From contig CAJNDS010002364.1 of the NCBI GenBank assembly GCA_905221605.1, forward strand, positions 62,001 to 126,000: a stretch of DNA of 64,000 nt, written 5' to 3'. Positions 28,683 to 38,544 of the stretch are shown one piece after another. The position numbers and the translations under genes are program-made. Origin of the DNA: Symbiodinium natans. Its lineage: Eukaryota > Sar > Dinophyceae > Suessiales > Symbiodiniaceae. The first letter of the stretch is position 1. Each line of letters begins with the position of its first letter. The notes below the pieces were generated by a model. It ran no database searches. It was not told the origin of the DNA and worked only from the letters and a program-made list of their open reading frames with translations.

Positions 28683-29070
28683 TCTGGCTGTTGCTGCATG
28701 CGCTTGCTCTTACTCACCGTAATTCGCACACTTCTGACTGTCCCGCTTACACTTTCACGGGGGTAGCCACGAGAGCTGTCCCTGGCAGGCTTGACGTTTC
28801 GAATGCCTGAGAGAGAGAGAGGGTTTAGGCTTATGCTTTTGGAGAAAATTCCCAGAGCCTCATGCCGAAGAGCCGTTACAATCAGGGTTCAGCGTTTACG
28901 GCGCCACCGACGGCCTGACATTCAAAGTGAGAGACTTCTTCTTCCCTGCCATGGATATCCCGGGGGAGACCAGACCTTCTGGACCTGTCCCTTTGCAGAA
29001 GACCTGATGTTGGCCCCATTGCAGGGCCTTGCGGGGCTGGACTGAATACGTGCAAGAGAGAGAGAGAGAG
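28683..29070. other. Unassigned, ends in (GA)n
   Basis: A short plus frame 28791-29045 is open but unrecognised. (GA)n lies at 28809-28820 and 29055-29070, the latter directly before the fold-back element. Confidence 0.5.
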
Positions 29071-30968
29071 ACTACTACTAATACTAATAGTAGTATTAAC
29101 TGTACAAATTATAGTGACGTCAGCGACGTCATTTTGAAATTAGCGCCAAATTAGTGACGTCAGAAATCCGAAATTAAGCCAAATTAAGGACCTGGTTTGG
29201 CACCAACAAGCTGTAGGACCTGAGGCCCCTCCTGGTTGGTTTTGGAGGTTGGAATTGGCTTCAAAAACCCTATCTGGCCCAGATAGGGTGTTTGGGAGCA
29301 AAAAAACCCTATCTGGCCCAGATAGGGTTGTTTTGAGCAAAAAAACCCTATCTGGCCCAGATAGGGTTGTTTTGAGCAAAAACTGGCCCGTCCCCTTCCC
29401 TGCCTCCCCCTCTCCCCCTCCCCCGCACCCCCCCACCCCTCCTGGTTGGGTTTGGGGCTTGGAATTGGCTTCAAAAACCCTATCTGGCCCAGATAAGGTT
29501 TTTCGGAGCAAAAACACCCTATCTGGCCCAGATAGGGTTTTTTTGAGCAAAAACTGGCACGTCCCCTTCCCTGCACCCCTCTCTCCCCTCCCCCGCACCC
29601 CCCCACCCCGTCTGGTTGGGTTTGGGGCTTGGAATTGGCTTCAAAAACCCTATCTGGCCCAGATAGGGTTTTTCAGAGCAAAAAAACCCTATCTGGCCCA
29701 GATATAGTTTTTTTTGAGCAAAAAACCCCAATCTGGCCCAGATAGGGTTTTTTTGAGCAAAAACTGGCCCGTCCCCTTCCCCTCTCCCCTCCCCCGCACC
29801 ACCCCAGTTTGGGGCTTGGAATTGGCATCAAAAACACTATCCGGCCCAGATAGGGTTTTTGGGAGCAAAAAAGCCCTATCTGGCCCAGATAGCCCCCCAC
29901 CCCTCCTGGTTGGGTTCGGGGCTTGGAATTGGCTTCAAAAACACTATCTGGCCCAGATAGGGTTTTTGGGAGCAAAAACACCCTATCTGGCCGATAGGGT
30001 TTTTGTTGAGCAAAAACTGGCCCGTCCCCTTCCCTGCCCCCCCCTCTCCCCTCCCCCGCACCCCCCACCCCTTCTGGTTGGGTTTGGGGCTTGGAATTGG
30101 CTTCAAAAACCCTATCTTTTTCAGAGCAACAAAACCCTATCTGGCCCAGATAGGTTTTTTTTGAGCAAAAAAACCCTATCTGGCCCAGATAGGGTTTTTT
30201 TTGAGCAACAACTGGCCCGTCCCCTTCCCTGCCCCCCCCTCTCCCCTTCCCCGCACCCCCCCCCACCCTCCTGGTTGGGTTTGGGGCTTGGAATTGGCTT
30301 CAAAAACCCTATCTGGCCCAGATAGGGTCTTTTCAGAGCAAAAAAACCCTATCTGGCCCAGATAGGCTTTTTTTGGAGTCCCTTCCCTGCCCCCCCTCTC
30401 CCCCACCCCCTGGTTGGGTTTGGGGCTTGGAATTTGGTTTCGCGTTCTGGAGTTTGGGTTAGCCCAGGTCGCCCTGAAAATGGGGTTTGGCTTTGCTTCG
30501 GCCCTATTTGGCCAGATAGACTCAAAAAAACCTATCTGGCCCAGATAGGGGTTTTTTCAGGGTTTGGGGCAAGGTTTGGGGTACAGGGCTCAGGTTGTTC
30601 CCAAATCGGCTTGACATTGTGTTTTGGGCTGCAGACAGGCTCGTTGTAGGGTTGTTTCAAGGTCGTTGTAGGGTTGTTTCAGGGTGGCCCAGGTAGGCTC
30701 CTTTTAATAGGTTGTTGCAGGGTTTGAGTGAGTTTAGGGCAGGGCTGAGAGTTTTAGGTTCCGTCAGGCCCCTGAGTTTGGGTGGCTGGGCTATGTGTAA
30801 ACCCTGGAGCTTAATTTCGGAAACGAAATTAAGCGCGACGTCCTTAATTTCAATTTTGAAATTAAGCGCGACGTCACTAATTTCGCGTTTCATATTTAGC
30901 GCGACGTCATTTGCCTAATTTGGGTTTTGAAATTAATATAATTTCGGCAGTATTAATCCTAATCATAA
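29071..30968. mobile_element. 1.9-kb fold-back element flanked by ACT repeats
   Basis: Left border: ACTACTACTAATACTAATAG, then AGTGACGTC, GACGTCATTTTGAAATTAG and CCGAAATTAAG. Right border (30800-30968): the inverse set, GAAATTAAGCGCGACGTC several times, TTTTGAAATTA and ATTAATCCTAATCATAAATACT. So the unit has inverted, GACGTC-bearing subterminal regions and is bounded by ACT triplets on both sides. The interior is the minisatellite described next. It encodes no transposase. Confidence 0.65.
29263..30555. repeat. Palindromic minisatellite with CCCTATCTGG-C-CCAGATAGGG core
   Basis: About 17 copies of a 23-bp hairpin (arms ACCCTATCTGG and CCAGATAGGGT around one C) are spaced about 40 bp apart in pairs or triplets. 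They sit inside a roughly 190-bp higher-order unit that also has AACTGGCCCGTCCCCTTCC, C-rich CCCCTCTCCCC and GGTTGGGTTTGGGGCTTGGAA. Several copies are degenerate or deleted (29484, 29990, 30110). Long frames on both strands are products of the repeat. Confidence 0.93.
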
Positions 30969-31301
<333 letters not shown>

Positions 31302-32537
31302 AGAATACGACTACTAGTACTAATAATAGTAGCAACATCAGTATCAGGCTCAGTCTGAAGCTGCCGTGTGACGCTAAGGCAGCGCGTATGCGCTGCAGGC
31401 CAGCTCTCCGTCAAAGACTCCCATGTCAGCATGGCTGCCCGCAGCCCCAGCCACTTTTGCAGATAAAGGGCCCTAAGCCCTGAACCCTAAACCCTAAACC
31501 CTAAACCGCTCTCCGGTCGTAAGCTGTGAGGTGACAAAAAGCCTTGCGGCCCGAGGTGGCCACAACCCCACATGCCAAACATTGAGCGTTCAGCCCCTTT
31601 CTAGGGTTTAGGGTTGAGGGTTTAGGGTTTAGGGTCGTTAAGTCTTCTTTTGCAAATGGGTGGGCTACCCCCTCCCCCCCAAACCTCCTGGTTTCTCCAA
31701 GTTCAACCTGCAAGATCGCTTTGTGCGGAACAGCAGCCAAAGACGAGGACTTGCATTAAGAATCATTCTGTTTGCCATGGGGTGTGGCTGCGCCCCACAT
31801 TCGTCCTCGGCGGGCCGGGAATCAGGGGCCGGTGGCCATAGTCTGCAACTCAACATGTGTTCTCATGCAGAGCCAAAAGGACACTTGTGCGCGTTAAGAA
31901 GAGGAGAATTATGCGCTCGTAAACTACTCTTTCGCTTCGTTCACTCACTTATTGCATTTCGCACGCTACACAGATTTCGTGAGCATATACATTTCGTGAG
32001 CTCTCTTCGTACCTTAAACACCATTAGTCAGAGGTGAACTCATGAAAGCAGGAAATAGGGTAAAACCTAAACCCAAAACCCTGAGACATAAAAAACAAAG
32101 AAAGAAAAGAACACTACACCCTACATCTCCTCTTCCTTAGGGTAAAACCTCCTCCTGAGGCCTCATGCCGGAGCCAACGGAGCTCCTCGCGCACCTCGTG
32201 GTCTCCAGGTCGGGATCTTCCGATTCTGGCTTAGGGATGTTTAGGTTTAGGGTGCAGGGTTTAGGGTTTAGGGTTTAGGGTTTAGGGCTTGGGGCTTAGG
32301 GTTGAGGGTTTAGAGGGATGCATGCAATCCTTGCGGACCGTCCGAGCGGACAACATAATCATGGCATAACGCCGGGAGTACGCCGGATCAAAAGTTCATT
32401 CGTGACCAACTAGCCAGCAGCGTCCCTGCGACGCTGCTTGTTGAAGTCCTAGCTCTTCCATCTAGGCTGAGCATCGCAGATGTCTTGGGGTTTAGGTAAT
32501 TACGTACACGGGGGATGGTGAGGACTCAAACGTTCCT
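31302..32537. other. Telomeric tracts and unassigned sequence
   Basis: CCCTAAA-type at 31482-31507, TTTAGGG-type at 31602-31636 and 32240-32310. Open frames at 31660-32037 (plus) and 31501-31740 (minus) are not recognised. Confidence 0.6.
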
Positions 32538-32649
32538 CCCAAAGAGCCCAATACCCCTTAAATAATGAATATACACCTTAAATCAGATTAAGGATCCTTA
32601 ATCTGATTTAAGGCGAATTCCTTGTTTAAGGGGTATTGGGCTCTTTGGG
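32538..32649. mobile_element. Family A MITE, copy 4
   Basis: CCCAAAGAGCCCAATACCCC to GGGGTATTGGGCTCTTTGGG. The centre TCAGATTAAGGATCCTTAATCTGA is a perfect 24-bp palindrome. Confidence 0.92.
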
Positions 32650-32815
32650 CTTCAAGAGGTGTGATGCGTATGTCTGCATGAATTCTCTTGGCGTCGCTTC
32701 CGGCAGACCTCCAGAGCCGATGTAATTAGGGTTTGGGGTTTAGTGACTTAGTGCTTAGCGAGGGTGTTCGGCTGTGGGTTGGATGGTGCCTTAGCTTAGT
32801 TCGGGTTGAACACAG

Positions 32816-32944
32816 GTGGCCGGAGTTTTGGAAGCCGAGAAGGTGTCGCGCATGTTGTGTACCCCTCATCTGGCAGGATCCGAAAGCTAGCGAACTCGGA
32901 CCTCAGAGGGGCGGGCTCGAGCCAAACCTTCGAAAGCTGCCAAG
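32816..32944 (+). CDS. Exon candidate before a family F MITE, hypothetical
   Basis: After AACACAG two plus frames are open. One reads RSFGSREGVAHVVYPSSGRI then RKLANSDLRG. No family recognised. The right border coincides with the start of the family F element. Confidence 0.3.
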
Positions 32945-33066
32945 CCATGTGGGTAATTCCAAAAAATAGGGGTACCCCCTTACACACACCCCAAATTGAA
33001 TAGAATCCCCTTGAAAGGGACCCTTCAAGAGGGCACCCCTATTTTCGTAAACCCCCCATGTGGGTG
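32945..33066. mobile_element. Family F MITE
   Basis: CCATGTGGGTAATTCC and AAAATAGGGGTACCCCC at the left; GGGCACCCCTATTTTCGTAAA and CCCCCCATGTGGG at the right, inverted. Inverted relative at 58996-59096. Confidence 0.82.
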
Positions 33067-33536
33067 GGCAGTGTGTGTGGCTACAAGGTACTGGAGCTGG
33101 CCGCTAGCTCAGCGGACGCCGCCGTCCGAGCCCCAAGCGTTCATCGGCGGCTCGGTTTTCTGATGTCATGGCCCGGGCTTTGTGGGGAAAGGGTTTGGTG
33201 TGGGAATGGAAGCGACGCGGGTTTAATATCGTGCTCAAACTCAACCTCCTGGTACCACCGGGGCCTAAAGCCGTCTACTTCGAATCTGAACCTAGACTTA
33301 CCAAGCCTCAAACAAGAAACCAACTGAAAGAGCCCCATTGTCTCGGACCCCAAGGCAAAAAAACCCTAAACCCCAAACCCTAAACCCTAAACAAACTTAC
33401 AGAAGGTCTTGAAGTGCCAAGCCTAGGTGCCAGAGCTCGGGCTCTACCTGGCCCCTCAGCTGCTACTCTAAGATTCCGGGGGCCTTGAAGGGCTTTTTAA
33501 GGGCTACTTTTAGGGGTTTTAACATGAATCAGATTT

Positions 33537-33645
33537 GGATGCCCAGTAGTAACCTTATTCCCTCTGTGGGTAGGCTCCCTTATAAACCCCTGTAAGCAAA
33601 AAAAGGGGCGCCCTTTGCAATCCTATCGATTACTGGGAAACCTGG
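33537..33645. mobile_element. Family E MITE, copy 2
   Basis: GATGCCCAGTAGTAACCTTAT to TCGATTACTGGGAAACC. Internal AGGCTCCCTTATAAACCCCT and CAAAAAAAGGGGCGCCC, as in the copy at 45485 and the introner at 891. Confidence 0.8.
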
Positions 33646-33681
33646 CAGGGTTTTGGAGGGCTTTGTGTAGGGACTTAAGGT

Positions 33682-34060
33682 TTGGGGCATGAGAGGCTTT
33701 GGGACGTTCGGATGTTGTCATCCCCTAACAATTTGCGTGTCAACACTTCAGGGCTTCCAACGTGCAGAGTAAGAGGGGCCAGGTCGATGTCGGTCGATAT
33801 CACTGTGCGGCGCATCCGCACCGGCGCCCGCGCTGTGGACCATGGTTTCTCTCCAAGCCTGATCGCATTTTGGAGGAAATCGCGCTCGGAAGGCCTGGCA
33901 CACGGCCAGAGTCTTGCCAGCCGGGTGGCACTAGCCCGAACAAGCTTGGGAAGCAGGAACAAGGCTGTAGGTTTCGGGTGCAAGCTCGTCCAAGAGTGGT
34001 TTCGAAAACAGCGCGCTTCCTTGAAGGTACTATATGGGGTTTCTGAAAGCAGGGTTACTT
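33682..34060. other. Open on both strands, coding status unclear
   Basis: The plus frame (177 codons from 33682) and minus frame (154 codons) both span this GC-rich stretch. The minus one includes RDFLQNAIRLGEKPWSTARA and VLTRKLLGDDNIRTSQS. Some coding capacity is likely, but strand cannot be decided. Confidence 0.3.
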
Positions 34061-34094
34061 TTTTTTTTTTTTTTTGGGGGGGGGGGGGGGGGGT
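34060..34094. repeat. Poly(T)-poly(G) junction
   Basis: About 17 T followed by about 16 G, then TGTCCTTGAATAG. Similar T-then-G junctions lie at 54921-54952 and 60609-60638 (the latter followed by TGTTCTTAAGCAAATAGTAG). Confidence 0.9.
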
Positions 34095-34331
34095 GTCCTT
34101 GAATAGCGATTGCCATATTTGGGGCTTATTCAGGGGCACCTGTGCTTTAATTGGGGATTTCCCGTATGGGGCACCTGATTCCCTGATTCATCAAAGAACT
34201 TGCAGCCAGAGCTGAGTGGCCAAGCCTGCAGCCGACGCCTTTGGTATTTTAAGCCCCTCCGATATGAAGACTCCCACCCCTGCTATGAAATAGCACTCTC
34301 GACTCGAACACTCAAACAATCACGATATTAA

Positions 34332-34585
34332 TCCCTAAACCCTAAACCCTAAACCCTAAACCCTCAAACCGACTGTGTAGGAGAAGAGTTTTCGTTGTGT
34401 GGTTGAGTTGTTTGGTTTTGTTTCTTGGCGGTTTTCGCGGACAGCTGATCCAAGTATTTCCCCAGCTTAGGCGACCCTGTAAGGGTTTCAGACTCTAGCA
34501 GGTTGTCCTCCGGTTTAGGTTTTAGGGTTTAGGGTTTAGGGTTTAGGGTTTAGGGCTTAGGGTTTAGGGTTTAGGGTTTAGGGTC
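34332..34585. repeat. Telomeric arrays of opposite orientation
   Basis: CCCTAAA at 34332-34365 and TTTAGGG at 34513-34585 (about ten units), about 150 bp apart. Confidence 0.9.
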
Positions 34586-34615
34586 GGGTGGCAAACACAA
34601 ACCCTACCATGCCAG

Positions 34616-34667
34616 GCGAGCCAGTGCTGCACCCTCACGGAGCTGGACCTCTCCTGGAATACCCTCG
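34616..34667 (+). CDS. Leucine-rich-repeat exon
   Basis: After ATGCCAG, phase 0: ASQCCTLTELDLSWNTLG. LTELDLSWNTLG is a canonical LRR core. The frame stops shortly after if not spliced; a GT lies at 34668. Confidence 0.55.
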
Positions 34668-35292
34668 GTGTGTGATCCCGGTGTGAGGGGCCTGCTGAAA
34701 CGCTAATGCGGAATAGCTTGGGGCGAAGGCGGTTGTTGCTTTGTAGAGTTTGGGGTTCGGGCTTGGGGCAGTCTACCGAGGACAGAGCAAGCCGATTCAG
34801 CCCCACACAGCTGGCTGTATGACAGCTATCAGAAACATCCTTAAGGTCCAAACGCGGTGCATCAACTCGGCTGGCATTTGCGCAGGAAGCCTGGCGAAGA
34901 TTGCACACGCATGTCGGAGTTGAGAGCGTAGCCCGGCTCTGCGATGCCCCGTGAGACTGGACCATTTTTGACTTGCTTTGTCGACAAATTCATGCCCACC
35001 ATGATGTTTTTGGTAACAGCACTCTCGGCACATCCGCTTCATGTCCTTTGAGGTCAGAACGTCACCTTGCGTACGCTGAGGCATTCTGCTTGGCATGGGG
35101 AAGGGGTTCTTGCTGAAGCGATGCTGGGTGCAATGGTGAGTCCTGCACTGTCATCGAAGTTTGTGGTACACACACACACACTTACTTTCCTGCCCATGAC
35201 GAATCAGACACCTTCTTTACACTAACACCATAAACACACCCGCACCAGCAGCTGACAGACTTGAAACTCAGAATGCACTTCCATTCCCCCAG

Positions 35293-35339
35293 GTTGGCAC
35301 ACTGCCACTTGAAGGAAGCTGCTGGCGTGCCCACGCTCA
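35293..35339 (+). CDS. Leucine-rich-repeat-like exon
   Basis: After CCCCCAG: LAHCHLKEAAGVPTL, similar to an LRR strand-helix. A GT donor at 35340 is followed by a TTTAGGG tract (35361-35382). Same strand and style as the exon at 34616. Confidence 0.42.
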
Positions 35340-35382
35340 GTTCGCCGGTCTCTTCTGTCAGGGTTTAGGGTTTAGGGTTCAG

Positions 35383-36088
35383 GGTTTTTTGCCTCAGTGC
35401 GTGGTTGGTTGAGGCTTCCATGTCAGGACAGCAGCTGCTGGGGTGGCTTGGAACCAGCTCTCTCTTACTAAGAAGCTCGCTGGTATCGAAAAGCCCCCCT
35501 CCCCCCCCCCCCCCCACTGCAGTTCCATGCGCCCCTTGAACCTTGAACCTTGAGATTCCTTGGGGTTTATCTTTGGGGTGTTTGGGTGGAGGAGCTGTGC
35601 GTGGGGGGAAGCTCTTGGTTATTAAAGGAGCCATCGGACCTCAAACCCTCACCTGTGCCCACGCAAAAAGTGGTGGTCAGGTGCTGTTTGCATGCCTAGC
35701 AACGACTGGAAGCCACCTGCCACTTCAGAGGCGGGGGGCATGCTTGTCAGGTTTGGTCGGGGCGGTGCACAGCCTGCAACCGGCATGGTCAGTTCGATAC
35801 CGTTGATTGCAAACGTATAATCCGCAAGATGCCCGAAACCCTATTGTGTTTTTCACACCCTAAACCCTAAACGAGCGACGAAGCCCCAGCATAAAGCCTA
35901 AACCCTATGATAAGCCCTAAGCCCCCAAACCCAACAATCTTCAAAGCATAGTGCCCATCGACAGCCCTGAACCCTAAACCCAAAACCCTAAACCCTAAAC
36001 CCTAAAGCACGGCAAAAAGACAGCAGGTTGGACCTTGCCCGCAATGCGATGCCAACAGCAGCCTTCGAGGAGTCGGGGGGCCCAGAGA
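35383..36088. other. Unassigned with telomeric tracts and C-tract
   Basis: C-tract at 35495-35516. CCCTAAA-type tracts at 35858-35871 and 35968-36005. A plus frame 35543-35806 and a minus frame 35365-35634 are open but unrecognised. Confidence 0.55.
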
Positions 36089-36192
36089 CCCAGAGAGCCC
36101 AAGACCCCTTAATTAAGGAAGAGACCTTGAATCACATTAAGGTTTAGGGTTTAGGGTTTGGGGCTTAGGGCTTAGGGCTTAGGGTTTAGGGC
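36089..36192. mobile_element. Family A MITE left half truncated by a telomeric array
   Basis: CCCAGAGAGCCCAAGACCCC ... TTGAATCACATTAA (to 36142), then TTTAGGG-type repeat 36143-36192. After the array only a short TATTCCTT of the right half remains, followed by a family D-like GGGATGTTCCCCC. Confidence 0.75.
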
Positions 36193-36384
36193 CTATTCCT
36201 TGGGATGTTCCCCCTTCTAGTCACAGTCCTTCATGAAGGAAGAGACCTCAAAAACTATAAAAGGGATCCTTCTTCCTGGTTGTTTTACACAACACGAGAT
36301 TCTAAAGGGATCCTTGTTCATGATTTGAAGAAGTTTTCCTGAAATAAGGGGTGTTTAGGCCTTCACGTACATAGTGTTAGACCC

Positions 36385-36676
36385 TCAACCCTAAACCCTA
36401 AACCCTAAACCCTAAACCCTAAACCCTAAACCCTAAACCCTAAACCCTAAAAGTGGCAATTTGGGGGGAGGAGCTTGCAAGGCCTTGAGAGGCTTCTGCG
36501 TCCAAGCTACACCAATGCCTGCACCTGCCGGAGACTGGCGAGTGCCTCACTTCCCTGAAACCTGAAGCCCTAAACCCTGAACCCTAAGCACTAAGCCCTA
36601 AACCCTAAACCCCAAACCCCAAACCCTAAACCCTAAACCCTAAACCCTAAACCCTAAACCCTAAACCCTAAACCCA
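36385..36676. repeat. Telomeric arrays, C-rich strand on +
   Basis: 36385-36452 (about nine units) and 36562-36676 (about 15 units). Confidence 0.93.
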
Positions 36677-36782
36677 AGAGCAACCCGAGTAAGCCCTAAA
36701 AAGCCTGAACAGCAGCACTTCAAGGGCCCATGCCCAGAAGCCTCCCACGATCCGTTCCCTGCTCAAAGCCCAGCCTGAACCG

Positions 36783-36903
36783 TACTTGGAGGTTCATACG
36801 GGTAGTTATAAGCAGGGTGATAAGGACCCTTAAATTAGTAAGGTTATAAGTATAGATACCCTACTTATATCCCTATTTCTAACTACCCATGAACCTCCAA
36901 GTA
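36783..36903. mobile_element. Family B MITE, intact
   Basis: TACTTGGAGGTTCATACGGG to TACCCATGAACCTCCAAGTA. Confidence 0.92.
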
Positions 36904-37713
36904 ACCCCCGAGGCTGGCGATTTTCCTGGTAAGCCCCGTGGGCCCAACTCCTGGCGAAGGGTCTGAGGGGCTTTAAAGCGGCTGTTAGGCTCTTAAGAGG
37001 TCTGGATGACAGGGATTCTGAGGGCTTGTAGGGTTGGCGGATTGAGAAAGTATGAATTTTGGGTGGTTTTGGGGGGCTTAGGGTTCGAGGGGTACACGTT
37101 CATCCCAAAAATGCTACACCTGGGCACGGGAGAGAGAGAGAGAGAGAAATCGGTTTTAGGGTCTAGAATCGTTCCCAAGAGGGTTTAGTGGTTTAGGTGA
37201 TGCCTACAGCAAGGAGGTCCAGATGCAACAAAGGAGAGGCTTTTTGGGTTTTAGGGTTTAGGGTTTAGGGTTTAGGGTCTAGGGTTTATGCAGCTGAGGG
37301 CTTAGTTTTTCAGGGTTTAGGTTCGCCCAGCCCCAAATTCCACAGCAGCCGGCAAAACAGTGTGAACATGCAACTAAACCCTAAACCCCAACTCACTCCT
37401 AAACCCGAAGCCTAACCCTAAACCCCAAACCCTCGCTTAACCTTAGCTAGGCAAAACTTCTCCCAGCTGCGTGCTTGCGACCTGCGCAAGAGTGTGTGAG
37501 CCCTTTACAGGGAGGTTTCCGGTATTCGGCGTTAAGGGATCCTGCTTTTTCCTACAGGGGGGGTTTCCGAATTTAGAAAGAGGGCTCCTGGCCACAATAT
37601 GGGGTTTCGCGTGGCGGTTTCCGAAATTAGGGGGTTCTTAGGGGGATCCTACTAGTTGCGGGGATCCATACGAGGGATCCCTAATTTACCTAATGCCCAT
37701 AAACCTCGCCCAG

Positions 37714-37763
37714 GTCGGCAAATCACGGATCTCGATGTCTCGGGAAACGGTGCCGTTTCCGAT
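37714..37763 (+). CDS. Leucine-rich-repeat exon
   Basis: After CGCCCAG: RQITDLDVSGNGAVSD. ITDLDVSGNGAVSDE is an RNI-type LRR core. A GA donor at 37764 is plausible. A TTTAGGG array follows at 37797-37858. Confidence 0.5.
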
Positions 37764-37869
37764 GAGCCGGGGCCTTAATGCGTTTCTGCCCCGGTTTAGG
37801 GTTTAGGGTCTAGGGTCTAGGGTTTAGGTTTAGGGTTTAGGGTTTAGGGTTTAGGGTGTCTCTGTCTCT

Positions 37870-38544
37870 GCCCTCGTCTCCTGTGGGACACCTACTTTAG
37901 GTACCAAATGCCTTGCGGCCACACGCTGCACAGGCGCAAGTTGTTAAACTGCGCCACCTCGGTATTTCATGGTTTTATTTGGTGCTTCTGTTCGTTTCAG
38001 TTTTGGATGCCGGACTTGAGGGGCCCTCGGGGGAAGGCGGTGGCATGTAACGTTCAGGCCTTATTGCGGGTGCGGTCCTGCAAATCAATGAGACCTTGCT
38101 GAGTTGCATCGATCCTGATGCAAGTACGTACGATCCGATGTTGAAGAGGTTGGACAGCTGAACTATTCTGCATCCCAACGGGCAGAAGAGCTGACGCTAA
38201 GCTTCCGGACGGAGTGGGCCCACGTGGAGTTGTCCTTGTCATTCGAAAGCGGCATGTTTTCGCACATGGCCAAGCAAGCCGATATCATGCAATGACTATC
38301 CCCTTGCTTCTTTGCCGCATGCTTGTATTTGTGCTTCCTGGAAGGCAATGCTGTCCAGCTTGCACATGAAACCTGAGGGTTCTCCTGCACGACATCTGGC
38401 GCAGTCTTGCCACGTTCGGTTGTGCATCACGGTTGCTCGTCGAATTGCCGAAAAGTCTCCACAGAGCATGATTTTCCTGACTAGACAAGATGAGGTCAAC
38501 ATTCACTGCACGTGCACAGCCTATGAAGCGCGACCTTGTTTTCC
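37870..38544. other. Unassigned, overlapping short frames on both strands
   Basis: Minus frames at 38163-38390 and 38285-38662 and plus frames at 37908-38102 and 38312-38548 overlap. None recognised. It leads into the tandem array. Confidence 0.45.

Noticed and set aside
29140-30406. Overlapping frames with repeated LSGPDRVF or YLGQIGFF on both strands
   Set aside because: These come from the palindromic minisatellite. The palindrome makes both strands read alike, and units are partly deleted out of frame.
29263-30555. CRISPR-like array of palindromic repeats
   Set aside because: Spacers are themselves repeated and C-rich, spacing is irregular, and the genome is eukaryotic.
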